A DNA stretch of 64,000 bases from HGM04593 sp964512955 (GTDB lineage: Bacteria; Bacteroidota; Bacteroidia; Bacteroidales; Bacteroidaceae): assembly GCA_964512955.1 (NCBI GenBank), contig CAZEKX010000002.1, positions 1-64,000 of the forward strand, read 5' to 3'. Under the pieces are notes generated by a model that saw only the letters and a list, made by a program, of their open reading frames with translations, did no database searches and was not told the origin of the DNA. The translations under genes and the position numbers were made by a program. This document shows, piece by piece, positions 19,006-27,902 of this stretch; the stretch's first letter is position 1, and each line of letters begins with the position of its first letter.

Positions 19006-19695
19006 ATGCTTAACAGATTATTAATTGTAATATTGCTATCGTTTTGCCTAACTCAATGCAATAATAAGAGTTATACAAATAATGTGCAGGTTTGCAATAA
19101 ACAGTTGCTTTTTGATATTTATAACCCATTAGAAAAACATACTTATATCAATTCTATTGGAGATACAATTATATTAAGAGGTGCTATAAAGAGAAGGACG
19201 TATCAGCATAGTATAATTTATCACGACATACAAAGAAAATACTGTCCTAAGACAAATTTTGAAAAAATCAGCCTTGTCACTTCACTACAATTTATCACGA
19301 ACTATTATTTGATGAATATAACCCCATTTGATAGTTGTTTCTCTTTAGGATATGGTAGCATTCATCTTGAGCATATTTTCGTAGATGATTTTAAGGATGT
19401 GAATTTTGAAGAATATGATAGAGAACAAATAAAAAAGTGGTCGCAGGACACACTGTGTATGAGAATAAAACGTGGAGATTTCTGGAACAGAGTATTTGAA
19501 CTTAACAAAGAGTATTCAAACCCCGAAAGTTTTGCTATGATTGAAACTGCAATAAAGGAAGCATACAAAATATGGAAATTAGACATGAATGATACTATTT
19601 ATATGCAGAAAAATGCATTTGATATACTCCGTTCTACATATGACGATATCTTTACAAATATGAAGGATGAAATAAATCCTATATATTTGAAATAA
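19006..19695 (+). CDS. Small lipoprotein of unknown function
   Basis: 229 residues. MLNRLLIVILLSFCLTQC is a lipoprotein signal with Cys 18. The rest is soluble, with mixed helix and strand and four further Cys; I see no known motif. It stands alone between the terminator at 18921 and the second copy of the repeated hairpin, and shares the A+T-rich codon choice (AGA, ATA, AAA) of the block. No promoter could be placed with confidence in the 45 bases before it. Confidence 0.55.
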   Translation: MLNRLLIVILLSFCLTQCNNKSYTNNVQVCNKQLLFDIYNPLEKHTYINSIGDTIILRGAIKRRTYQHSIIYHDIQRKYCPKTNFEKISLVTSLQFITNYYLMNITPFDSCFSLGYGSIHLEHIFVDDFKDVNFEEYDREQIKKWSQDTLCMRIKRGDFWNRVFELNKEYSNPESFAMIETAIKEAYKIWKLDMNDTIYMQKNAFDILRSTYDDIFTNMKDEINPIYLK

Positions 19696-19713
19696 AACTA
19701 AAGATTTAAAACA

Positions 19714-19757
19714 ATGAGGCTGTCTAAAAGTCTATACGACTTTTTAGTCAGCCTCAT
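19714..19757 (+). repeat. Hairpin, copy 2 of the repeated element
   Basis: ATGAGGCTGTCTAAAAGTC, loop TATAC, then GACTTTTTAGTCAGCCTCAT. It has the same core and the same loop orientation as 14281-14343, with one substitution and one missing base in the left arm. It lies between convergent genes (plus-strand lipoprotein and minus-strand GH92), where a bidirectional terminator is expected. Confidence 0.78.
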
Positions 19758-19777
19758 GATTATTTATTCAACTCTGT

Positions 19778-21949
19778 TTAAAACCATTTTGAAGGCGTGG
19801 CACTCATCTCAAATGTAAGTGTGCTGCCGGCCTTTAAATCGCTGTGGTTAATGTAGGGCAGTGTGTAATCATTTCCGTTCAACTTAATACTTTTTATGTA
19901 TTTGTTTTCGCAGCTGTTGTTAATTGTTTCAATAGTGAATATACCATCCTTTACTGTAACCTCTGCACGGTCTATCATAGGTGAACCAAACCAATATCTG
20001 CCACTTCCGGGCTCAACCTCGTATATACCAAGTGATGATAATATATACCATGCCGACATCTGACCTACATCCTCATTGCCCGAAAGACCGTCGTATGTGT
20101 CATTGTATTGTGTGGTAAGTACCTCGCGAATATATTCAGCTGCTTTATGTGGCTCTCCCAACATTGTGTAAAGATACAAAATGTGGTGCGAAGGTTCGTT
20201 GCCATGTGCAAACTGACCAATAAGGCCGGAAATGTCGGGTGATGGGTCGCCCTCCACCTTTGATGGAGCTTTGAATAGTGAGTCGAGTTTTGCTAACATT
20301 TTATCTGTTCCACCGAAACATTCTGCCAGGCCGGGTACATCGTGTGGTACAAGCCATGTGTATTGCCAAGCGTTCCCTTCGCAGTAATCGTCTTCGCGAT
20401 GTGTGGAGTAGAATGGGTTAAACGGTGTGTTGAATTCGCCTGTTGTCTTCTTTCCTCTTACAAAACCTGTTGCGGGGTCAAAGAAGTGGCGATATGAATA
20501 ACTGTTCTTTTTATGTTGTTCAGCCTCTGCCTCATAACCCAATGCTTTTGCCGCATGTGCCGCCGCTCCATCGGCAAGTGCATACTCCATGTCGTATGCC
20601 ACCGACTCAGTGAATGAATCGCAAGGTATGTAATCGTATTTCTTACGTAGTCCGCGACCACGACCATCCTGTGCAAGTGTCTTCTTTATTGCTTCGTATG
20701 CTTTCTCGCGGTCGAATCCTTCAATTCCTTTAACAATGGCATCGGCTACTACCGGAATACCGGGGTCTCCAACCATACAGTCGGTTTCGTTACCCCATAA
20801 GTGCCATACGGGCAGACGTCCCTGTTTGTCGCATATATCTATCATTGTTGCTACAAATTCTCCCATTCGTTCGTTCTGTATTATAGTCATCAAGGGCATT
20901 TTTGCACGATATGTGTCCCACAATGAGAATATGCTGTATGTGTTATGTGTAGCATTGTATATATTGCCATCGGCACCGCGATAGTCTCCATTTACATCGT
21001 TAAAGGTTATGGGGGCTGTCATAACATGATACATCGCTGTGTAGAATGTGCGTTTTTGTGCTTCGTCGTTACAGTCGATACGTATTCTCGACAGTTCACT
21101 CTCCCAAGCCTCGTCGGCTGCCTGTGCAATCTTGTCGAAATCCCAGTGGGGAACTTCTGCCAACATTGCCGCTTTTGCTCCTTCTATGCTTACAGGCGAT
21201 ATGGCAACCTTTAACTGTATTACCTCGCCATCTGTTGTGCTGAATGAGGCACGTCCGTACATGTTACCAATACCGTTCAATTCGAACTTGTCGAATGGTT
21301 TTGAGAATTCGGCATAGAAATATACCTTTTGGTTCTTTGCCCATCCGGTAGAGAAACGCCATCCGCTTATGCTGTAATTGCTCTCTGCCTGTACCGATGC
21401 TTCGGTGGTCTTGTCCCAACATCCACCGTTCTCCAGGTCAAAGACAATGGCTGCATCGTTCGATGCCGGGTAAGTATAACGGTGCATACCCACACGAGTG
21501 GTTGCTGTCATTTCGGCTTTTATACCATAGCGAGTGAGTGGTACTGAATAGTAACCTGCTCTGCTCACCTCTTGAGTACGGTCGGCAGGAGACCATAAAC
21601 CCGATGTGGCGTCGTCCAATGTTCCACGTGCATATTTTACCTTTCCTGTTACGGGCATAACGGTTACGTCGAACAGGTCGCCGATACCGGTTCCGCTAAG
21701 GTGTGTGTGCGAGAATCCTATTACAGAGTTCTCGTCCTGATGATAACCGGAACACCAATCCCAAGTGGTGGTTATACTTGTAGGTCCTAACTGTACCATT
21801 CCGTAGGGGACATGCGCTCCAACAAAAACATGCCCATGTCCACCGGAACCTATGAGCGGGTTTACATAGTTTGTTAATTTCTCTGCAGGCTCTTGGGTGC
21901 AGGCTGTAAGTACCAAAGTACTCGCAAGCAGTAATCGTATCAATTTCAT
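19778..21949 (-). CDS. GH92 alpha-mannosidase, lipoprotein
   Basis: 723 residues. MKLIRLLLASTLVLTAC gives a lipoprotein with Cys 17. GH92 landmarks appear in order: YVNPLIGSGGHGH near the start, DTYRAKMPLMTI, CEGNAWQYTWLVPHD (general-acid Glu region), QFAHGNEPSHHILYLY, and GLSGNEDVGQMSAWYILS. GH92 enzymes are calcium-dependent, inverting exo-alpha-mannosidases, commonly alpha-1,2 or alpha-1,3 specific on N-glycans or yeast mannan. The HGNEPSHH motif is the form seen in many alpha-1,2 enzymes. It is the last gene of the minus-strand operon and overlaps the preceding GH92 by 4 bases. Confidence 0.93.
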   Translation of the reverse strand: MKLIRLLLASTLVLTACTQEPAEKLTNYVNPLIGSGGHGHVFVGAHVPYGMVQLGPTSITTTWDWCSGYHQDENSVIGFSHTHLSGTGIGDLFDVTVMPVTGKVKYARGTLDDATSGLWSPADRTQEVSRAGYYSVPLTRYGIKAEMTATTRVGMHRYTYPASNDAAIVFDLENGGCWDKTTEASVQAESNYSISGWRFSTGWAKNQKVYFYAEFSKPFDKFELNGIGNMYGRASFSTTDGEVIQLKVAISPVSIEGAKAAMLAEVPHWDFDKIAQAADEAWESELSRIRIDCNDEAQKRTFYTAMYHVMTAPITFNDVNGDYRGADGNIYNATHNTYSIFSLWDTYRAKMPLMTIIQNERMGEFVATMIDICDKQGRLPVWHLWGNETDCMVGDPGIPVVADAIVKGIEGFDREKAYEAIKKTLAQDGRGRGLRKKYDYIPCDSFTESVAYDMEYALADGAAAHAAKALGYEAEAEQHKKNSYSYRHFFDPATGFVRGKKTTGEFNTPFNPFYSTHREDDYCEGNAWQYTWLVPHDVPGLAECFGGTDKMLAKLDSLFKAPSKVEGDPSPDISGLIGQFAHGNEPSHHILYLYTMLGEPHKAAEYIREVLTTQYNDTYDGLSGNEDVGQMSAWYILSSLGIYEVEPGSGRYWFGSPMIDRAEVTVKDGIFTIETINNSCENKYIKSIKLNGNDYTLPYINHSDLKAGSTLTFEMSATPSKWF

Positions 21950-24192
21950 TTTGCTTGTGGTTTTAGTTTGAATGTGATATTTTTCTTATTCAAAAGTTCG
22001 CTATGTGTTATTCGGTATTTTTTCAGTGGTTTATTGCCAAGTGTCATGCTTTCAATATAATGGCAATCGGCATTCGGACGTTCTGTCTTTATGGTAATTG
22101 TTCCGTGTGGGGTATCAATCTCAATATTGTCGAATGTAGGTGTAGTAAGTGTGTAATATGGTTCCGAAGGGGTATCGGGGTATAGACCCAGCATTGAGAA
22201 TACAGCCCATGCCGACATTGTTCCTGTGTCGTCGTTGCCGGGAATACCATCGGGTGTGGCTTTGAAGTGTGTGTCGAGCAGGTGTTTTACTTCGTGCTGT
22301 GTACGCCACTCCTCACCTTTGAAACGGCTGAACAAGTAAGGGTATACAATGTCGGGTTCGTTTGCCGGGTCGTAATGCTCCTCATCGAAAACTGCCTGTA
22401 AACTATTTATATATGCCTTTTTCCCTCCCATGAGTCGGGTTAAACCATCTACATCATGTGGAACAGCAAAGGTGTAACTCCATGCCGAACCTTCGTGGAA
22501 ACCCGGTACATTCTCGAAATTCTTACCGGTTTCAGCATCAAAGTCTTCAAGGAACTTACCCTCTTTTGTTATGGGACGTAAGGTTCCATACTCCTTGCAA
22601 AAATAGTTTCTGTAACTTATTGCACGTCTTTTGTACTCTTTTACCAACTCTTTCTTTCCCAGTGAATCGGCCATTTGTGCTATGGCGTAGTCGGCAAGAC
22701 AATATTCAAGGGCATGAGAAACGGAGTTGTCTCCCGATAGGTCGTTGGCAAAGTATCCCAATGGAATATATCCTTTCTCTATGTAAGGGTCGATGTCGGG
22801 ACGTATTGGGTTTTTCGCGCCCTCTGTTGTTGCCGATTTTATCATACCTTCGAATGCTGTCTCGTAATCGAAATCACGTAGTCCCTTTATATAACTGTCG
22901 GCAATTACAATGGCTGCCGGGTCGCCGTCCATGGTAAAGGTTTCTCGTCCAAACAATTCCCAGCGTGGTAACCATCCCCACTCTTTATATATGTCAACCA
23001 TAGAACGAAGCATGTCTGTTTGACGCTCGGGGTAGACTAATGTCAATAACTGATGCAGGTTACGGTATGTGTCCCACAAAGAGAATACTGTGTAGCGTGG
23101 ATGGTTGGAACGAACTGTTACACCGCTCTCCATTTTGGGATATTCACCATTCACATCGCTCATTATACTGGGGTGTATAAGAGCATGATAAAGTGCGGTA
23201 TAGAATATTCTCTGTTTCTCCTTGGTGCCACCCGATACTCGTATTCGCCCAAGGTCCTTATTCCATTCGTTGCGTGCCGCCATGCGTATCTCTTCGAATC
23301 CCATTTCTTGCTGCTCTTTGTCAAGGTTCTCGCGTGCATTTTCTGTGGATACAAACGATACACCCATGCGCACTGTAATCTGTTCACCCTCTTTCAGGTC
23401 GTCGTAACTGAACCAGAATCCGACATCGTCTCCCGATAATTCGCGGTTATAGTTGGTGTATATCTTGTATTCTCCGTCATCGACGGTCCATTCAGCCTCT
23501 ACCCCCTGCAATAATGGTTGTTTTTTCCAGTATCCGCTCTTCGTCGGTTCTTTGTCTACACGCATTACAAAATAGATGGGAAATACTGCTCCTGGGTTGT
23601 AACAGAATGTTCCCAATAGTTTATATCCTTCAACCTCGGTACTGCTTACACGACGTACTGTTGCACCGCACTCATTGGTAAGTCCTTGACCTAAATTGAG
23701 AAGAATGTTTCCTTTTCCGGCAGGGAATGTATAACGTTCGCACGAACTGCGTGTTGTGGCTGTTACTTCGCTCCTTATACCATACTTTGTAAGTATATTG
23801 GAGAAATATCCCGGTGAAGCCGTTTCGTTACTATACTCCGAACCGTAGTTGTGGTAATCTACATCCAACTCTCCACAGGTGGGCATTACAAGTAATGATG
23901 ATGCTTCGGGGCAACCTACGCCACTAAGCGCAACGTGTGCATATCCTGTGAAATATTTATTTGTGAATTCGTAAGGTGTAGACCACCAACGTCCATCTTT
24001 GTCGAACTGGTTAAGGTCGGACCCCATTACATTGAATGGGGTTACCGACATCATTCCGTTGGGACAGACTGCTCCGGGGTTTGTGGTTCCGAAATTCGTT
24101 GTTCCAATAAACGGGTCTACAAAATCGGCAGGTTCTTGAGCATTTATGCTCAAACAAAAAAGCAGTGTTGCTATTATTGATATGTGTTTCAT
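21946..24192 (-). CDS. GH92 alpha-mannosidase, secreted
   Basis: 748 residues with a cleavable signal (LLFCLSINAQ). It has the GH92 framework: DFVDPFIGTTNFGTTNPGA, LWDTYRNLHQL, HEGSAWSYTFAVPHD and GIPGNDDTGTMSAWAVFSMLG. In place of the HGNEPSHH motif of its neighbour it reads DPANEPDIVYPYLFS, so its +1 subsite differs and it probably cleaves another linkage. Tandem GH92 genes of unlike specificity are common in Bacteroidales for stepwise removal of mannose. The ATG of the next gene overlaps its stop (ATGA). The ROK kinase ends 8 bases upstream. Confidence 0.92.
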   Translation of the reverse strand: MKHISIIATLLFCLSINAQEPADFVDPFIGTTNFGTTNPGAVCPNGMMSVTPFNVMGSDLNQFDKDGRWWSTPYEFTNKYFTGYAHVALSGVGCPEASSLLVMPTCGELDVDYHNYGSEYSNETASPGYFSNILTKYGIRSEVTATTRSSCERYTFPAGKGNILLNLGQGLTNECGATVRRVSSTEVEGYKLLGTFCYNPGAVFPIYFVMRVDKEPTKSGYWKKQPLLQGVEAEWTVDDGEYKIYTNYNRELSGDDVGFWFSYDDLKEGEQITVRMGVSFVSTENARENLDKEQQEMGFEEIRMAARNEWNKDLGRIRVSGGTKEKQRIFYTALYHALIHPSIMSDVNGEYPKMESGVTVRSNHPRYTVFSLWDTYRNLHQLLTLVYPERQTDMLRSMVDIYKEWGWLPRWELFGRETFTMDGDPAAIVIADSYIKGLRDFDYETAFEGMIKSATTEGAKNPIRPDIDPYIEKGYIPLGYFANDLSGDNSVSHALEYCLADYAIAQMADSLGKKELVKEYKRRAISYRNYFCKEYGTLRPITKEGKFLEDFDAETGKNFENVPGFHEGSAWSYTFAVPHDVDGLTRLMGGKKAYINSLQAVFDEEHYDPANEPDIVYPYLFSRFKGEEWRTQHEVKHLLDTHFKATPDGIPGNDDTGTMSAWAVFSMLGLYPDTPSEPYYTLTTPTFDNIEIDTPHGTITIKTERPNADCHYIESMTLGNKPLKKYRITHSELLNKKNITFKLKPQAK

Positions 24193-24200
24193 GTTGCTTT

Positions 24201-25298
24201 TTATTTATCGAGTTCGCTCAATGCAAATGAGTATGCTCCCATACTTATGGCTTGACTGGCACCCATGCGCGAAATAGCAATTCCTATCCTTTTTTGAGTA
24301 TCATATTCCACAGTGCGCTCCGAACCATAAACTTTAATGGTACGCACTTCGCCTTTTGCAAATTGTACAAACTCTTCGGGATTGTCGAGGTCATAAACTT
24401 TCATCTGTACAAGGTTCACTTCATCACCGTTCAGTGTACGCAATTTGGAGCGCATCTCTTCTAACAGTGCAGGCATAATCCAACGGCTTGCAGCAGTTAC
24501 TCCTCCGCCAAGAACCACAAGACCATCGATTATGGTTGCTGCTGTGGCTATTGCTGCTCCTGCTGTTCGTCCCATAGTGGCAAAAGCCTCTTTTGCTGCC
24601 TCCATATTGCCTTCGCGAACGCCATCGGCAATCTCACAAATATCGCGTGGTGTGAGTCCATGTTCCATGTTGCCCGACTTCTCGCCATATACACGGCAAA
24701 CGGCACGAATGGAAACTCCCTCTTCGACAATTACATCGGGCATCTCTTTATGTCGTAAACAGAAAGTCTCGACACACGAGTTGTCTCCTCTGTTGAGCCT
24801 GTTTTCTACTACTACTCCAATACCGAATCCTGTTCCAAAGGTGTATCCTATGAGATTTTTGTATTGTTTGGGTGAACCTAACTCCTTCAAACGGTTGTTT
24901 ATCTCGGGCAAGACTCCGCCTAATGCTTCACCGTAGGCAAAGAGGTCGCCGTCGTTGTTTATGAATACGGGAATACCAAACTTGTCTTGCAGGAATGCTC
25001 CCAGTGCCACGCCATCGCGAAACGATGGAAAATTAGGCAGATAACCACCGATTATTCCACGTGGATAGTCTGCGGGGCCGGGGAATGCAAAACTTATTGC
25101 AACCGGTTTTTCTTCCAGTTTGTCTATAACTTGTTGGAATCCCGAAACCATTGTTGCCAAACATTTATCCAAATCTTGTGCATTAGAGGGCATTGAAATA
25201 GGTTCTACAATGAATTTGCCTGCTTGCATTGCACCAAATACGAGGTTAGTACCTCCTGCATCGAGTGTTATGACGATGCGTTTGTCGTTACTGTACAT
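24201..25298 (-). CDS. ROK-family sugar kinase
   Basis: 365 residues. ITLDAGGTNLVFGAM is the ATP phosphate-binding motif, SFAFPGPAD and FINNDGDLFAYGEA (catalytic Asp region) follow, and VLGGGVTAASRWIMP is the second nucleotide motif. ROK kinases phosphorylate glucose, fructose, mannose or N-acetyl sugars. The classical zinc-binding CxCGxxGC segment is missing; the region instead reads SCVETFCLRHKEM. Being inside a mannosidase operon, mannose is the likely substrate, but this cannot be read from sequence. It lies 7 bases after the GH5-like gene. There is no DNA-binding N-terminus, so it is not a ROK repressor. Confidence 0.85.
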   Translation of the reverse strand: MYSNDKRIVITLDAGGTNLVFGAMQAGKFIVEPISMPSNAQDLDKCLATMVSGFQQVIDKLEEKPVAISFAFPGPADYPRGIIGGYLPNFPSFRDGVALGAFLQDKFGIPVFINNDGDLFAYGEALGGVLPEINNRLKELGSPKQYKNLIGYTFGTGFGIGVVVENRLNRGDNSCVETFCLRHKEMPDVIVEEGVSIRAVCRVYGEKSGNMEHGLTPRDICEIADGVREGNMEAAKEAFATMGRTAGAAIATAATIIDGLVVLGGGVTAASRWIMPALLEEMRSKLRTLNGDEVNLVQMKVYDLDNPEEFVQFAKGEVRTIKVYGSERTVEYDTQKRIGIAISRMGASQAISMGAYSFALSELDK

Positions 25299-25305
25299 AT
25301 TATCT

Positions 25306-26619
25306 TTATTTTATATATTGTTTTAACTGTTTGGTTTTCTCCAAAATGAGTTTTGTAGTTGTGCTGTCGCAATCAAATACAGAATACCAACCTTGTGGCT
25401 CGTGAGGCGGGTCGCACAATAGGTCATCACCTGCTCTCCACACAAGGTCTCTTGGACGTCCCATACCACCCCAACCCCAGAAATTGCATCCGGCAATTAC
25501 TCCTTGTTGCGAGGCACTTTCTAATACACAGTCGAATATGTATGCGTAAAATTTATCTCTGCTCTCAACATCAACCTCCAGAGTGCAAAGGTTGTTGCGT
25601 CGGGAATATCCGAACTCTTCAATGACTAACGGCTTGTTGATACGTTTGCTCATAGCCACATGAAGGTCTATATACTCTTTTGCTTTTTTGCATGCGGCAT
25701 CTATTCCCTCGTCGGGGGCATTACGCGACGCCCAACCCCAGTTTAATGGCCATATGTGTATTGTAAGGTAATCTATATTTTTGTTGTTATGAATCTCTTC
25801 GCATAATTGTTCATCGACTTCACAACCGTAAAGTCCTTCGCTTCCGGTCGATACAAGGTGGTTGTTGTCAATACTCTTTATAATCTGTGCTGTTGTAGCA
25901 ATCCACTCGGCAAACAGTTTCTTGTTATCTCTGTCGAACGGTCGGGGTTCATTGCATATTTGCCACGACATTATTGCCGGCTCGTCCTTGTAAAGTCTGC
26001 CTGTAATGCTATTCTTGCGCGATACAATGTTGCGTACATGGTTGTAGTACATCTCTTTTGCCTGCTCGTCACGAACAAAATCGGCAGAATATTCAACATA
26101 GTCGTTGTAACCGTCTCCCGAGGCATTTGGTGAATCGCCGTAACCGCACTCACGTAAATAAAAACCAAATCCACCACTCCAATCCCATGAATTTGTAAGG
26201 TATAGGACTGCTGTCATATTGCGTTTTTCTAATTCAGCCAAGGTGTAGTCCAAGCCTATGAGCAGTGTGTCGTTCAGTACACCCGGGGTTGGTTGCAAGT
26301 ATGGATATACAGAATTTGCATTTTTGCTACCGGCATCTGCGCCAACAAGAATACGTAGATTCTCAATACCCAGTGCTTTAAGATTGTCGAGTTCTTTGTG
26401 CAGACGTTCTCTGTTGCCTCCGCATCCTGTAGATGCTAAAATAGGTGCCCCCCAAAAGTTTGTACCTATGTAGTATTGTATTTTGTTGTTTTGTACTATT
26501 TTACCATTCTCGACGGTAACAAAAATATTCTTTTTGTCGGGGGTTTTGTTGCAATTTATGGTCATGAATATTCCTGTAATTGCTATTACGCTTATAAACA
26601 ATGTGTTAAATATACGCAT
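25306..26619 (-). CDS. GH5-like (beta-mannanase-type) lipoprotein
   Basis: 437 residues, lipoprotein signal ending IFMTINC (Cys 23). A TIM-barrel glycosidase is indicated by IGTNFWGAPILAS near the start of the domain, MSWQICNEPRPF (acid/base Glu 224) and PLVIEEFGYSRR (nucleophile Glu near 335). The pattern is that of GH5 subfamily 7-like endo-beta-1,4-mannosidases, and the residue set around GFGFYLRECGY is not that of GH26. It is first in a four-gene operon with ROK and two GH92 genes, which argues for a mannose-containing glycan, though GH92 act on alpha and GH5_7 on beta linkages. It may instead cleave a mannose-beta-1,4-GlcNAc-type core. Confidence 0.78.
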   Translation of the reverse strand: MRIFNTLFISVIAITGIFMTINCNKTPDKKNIFVTVENGKIVQNNKIQYYIGTNFWGAPILASTGCGGNRERLHKELDNLKALGIENLRILVGADAGSKNANSVYPYLQPTPGVLNDTLLIGLDYTLAELEKRNMTAVLYLTNSWDWSGGFGFYLRECGYGDSPNASGDGYNDYVEYSADFVRDEQAKEMYYNHVRNIVSRKNSITGRLYKDEPAIMSWQICNEPRPFDRDNKKLFAEWIATTAQIIKSIDNNHLVSTGSEGLYGCEVDEQLCEEIHNNKNIDYLTIHIWPLNWGWASRNAPDEGIDAACKKAKEYIDLHVAMSKRINKPLVIEEFGYSRRNNLCTLEVDVESRDKFYAYIFDCVLESASQQGVIAGCNFWGWGGMGRPRDLVWRAGDDLLCDPPHEPQGWYSVFDCDSTTTKLILEKTKQLKQYIK

Positions 26620-26654
26620 CTTTGCTATGTTTTTTGTATTAAGAATAACTTCTG

Positions 26655-26662
26655 CGAATATA
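26655..26662 (-). promoter_or_regulatory. Possible -7 box of the mannoside operon
   Basis: On the minus strand this reads TATATTCG, one base off TAnnTTTG, and would place the start about 30 bases before the GH5 ATG. The expected TTG near -33 is replaced by a T-run, so support is limited. Confidence 0.35.
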
Positions 26663-26845
26663 AGAAACAGTTTCGAGGTTTAAAAATAATTGTAAGTCAA
26701 AATTCTTATGTAATAATGTACCGTTTGTTTAGTAATAATGTGAAATTGTTCATAAAATGCGGTGTAAATATGCTAAATTGAAAAAAATATTTGTGAAAAA
26801 ATGTTCATTCTGCCTTAATTATTTTAATAAATCAAAAGGGTTTCT

Positions 26846-26853
26846 TACATTTG
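26846..26853 (+). promoter_or_regulatory. Predicted -7 box of the etf operon
   Basis: TACATTTG matches TAnnTTTG. The -33 region holds only T-runs. The box overlaps the first operator-like palindrome (26853-26868), so a bound protein there would sit on the start site. The leader would be about 140 bases. The 380-base gap 26620-26999 holds this box, the repeats listed next and a possible GH5 promoter, but no gene. Confidence 0.5.
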
Positions 26854-26957
26854 CAATCTAAAGATTGCGAAAATAGGTTGCACTCGTTGGTAAACTACAA
26901 ATTAATTTGTGTTTAACTCGTTTGCACTATCATTGCAATCTAAAGAATGCGAAAATA
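26851..26957 (+). promoter_or_regulatory. Pair of 25-base operator-like direct repeats before etfB
   Basis: A 25-base sequence at 26851-26875 recurs at 26933-26957 with one change. The first copy contains a perfect palindrome, GCAATC TAAA GATTGC; in the second the right arm is GAATGC. Copies are 82 bases apart, about eight helical turns, and a TTGCACT motif lies after the first and before the second. Two spaced, dyad-symmetric sites straddling a start site are what a looping or cooperative repressor would use. The cognate regulator is not in the window as far as I can tell. Confidence 0.6.
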
Positions 26958-26999
26958 TGAAAAGGTTTTTTATTTTGGATAAAATATAAAATTAATTAT

Positions 27000-27872
27000 A
27001 TGAAGTTGAATATTATTGTTTTGGCAAAACAGGTGCCCGATACTCGTAATGTGGGTGAACAGGCAATGAATGCCGATGGAACGATAAATCGTTCTGCTCT
27101 TCCTGCTATTTTTAACCCCGAGGATTTGAATGCGTTGGAACAGGCGTTGATAATAAAAGATGCTAATCCTGAATCGCATATTACGGTCCTTACAATGGGT
27201 CCTTATCGTGCTGCCGATGTTTTACGCGAGGCACTTTATCGTGGAGCAGACGAGGGTGTGCTTCTTACCGACCGTGCTTTTGCCGGTGCCGATACTCTTG
27301 CGACATCGTATGCCATTGCTACCGCAATTAAAAAAATTGGTAAGTATGATATTGTACTATGTGGACGTCAGGCTATTGATGGCGATACTGCACAGGTGGG
27401 TCCGCAAGTGGCACAACAATTGGGCTTGCCTCAGGTTACATATACACGTCGCATAATATCCCTCGAAGAGAATAAGATAACAGTGGAACGTTCCATTGAG
27501 AACGGTGTCGAAGTGGTTGAGGCTCCTCTGCCTTTGTTACTTACGGTTGATGGCGCGGCTGCTCCATGTCGCCCTCGTAACGCTTATCGTTATTTGAAAT
27601 ATCATCGTGCCGCAATACCTACAGAGATTGTAACCGATACTTATAGATATAATGAACAGGTGAAAAATGATAACTCTCTTTTATTGAAGGAGTGGTCTCT
27701 TGCCGATGTCGATGGCGATGCTTCGCGTTGTGGCTTGAGTGGTTCACCTACAAAGGTGCGTAAAGTGGAGAATGTAGTATTCCAAGCAAAAGAGAGCAAA
27801 CGCTTGACTGCCAACGATGACGAACTGAAAGGGCTTGTTGCCGAATTATTGGCAAATCACACTATTGGATAA
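27000..27872 (+). CDS. etfB: Electron transfer flavoprotein beta subunit
   Basis: 290 residues starting MKLNIIVLAKQVPDTRNVGE, a typical EtfB/FixA start. The family pattern continues with NPEDLNALEQAL, DTLATSYAIATAIKK, CGRQAIDGDTAQVGPQ and EAPLPLLLTVDG. With EtfA it binds FAD and AMP or a second FAD and accepts electrons from acyl-CoA dehydrogenases. It is first of three tightly linked genes. Whether this Etf bifurcates electrons cannot be settled by eye. Confidence 0.95.
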   Translation: MKLNIIVLAKQVPDTRNVGEQAMNADGTINRSALPAIFNPEDLNALEQALIIKDANPESHITVLTMGPYRAADVLREALYRGADEGVLLTDRAFAGADTLATSYAIATAIKKIGKYDIVLCGRQAIDGDTAQVGPQVAQQLGLPQVTYTRRIISLEENKITVERSIENGVEVVEAPLPLLLTVDGAAAPCRPRNAYRYLKYHRAAIPTEIVTDTYRYNEQVKNDNSLLLKEWSLADVDGDASRCGLSGSPTKVRKVENVVFQAKESKRLTANDDELKGLVAELLANHTIG

Positions 27873-27902
27873 TCTCTTTTGGAAAATTTAAAGAAAATAA
27901 TT

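Noticed and set aside
14281..19757. Composite transposon or insertion sequence
   Set aside because: No transposase or integrase frame between or beside the hairpins, and no target-site duplication could be seen; called only a hairpin-bounded block.
19778..26619. A complete polysaccharide utilisation locus
   Set aside because: There is no SusC/SusD pair and no regulator next to the mannoside genes; the SusCD genes at 39-52 kb are far away and in another operon.
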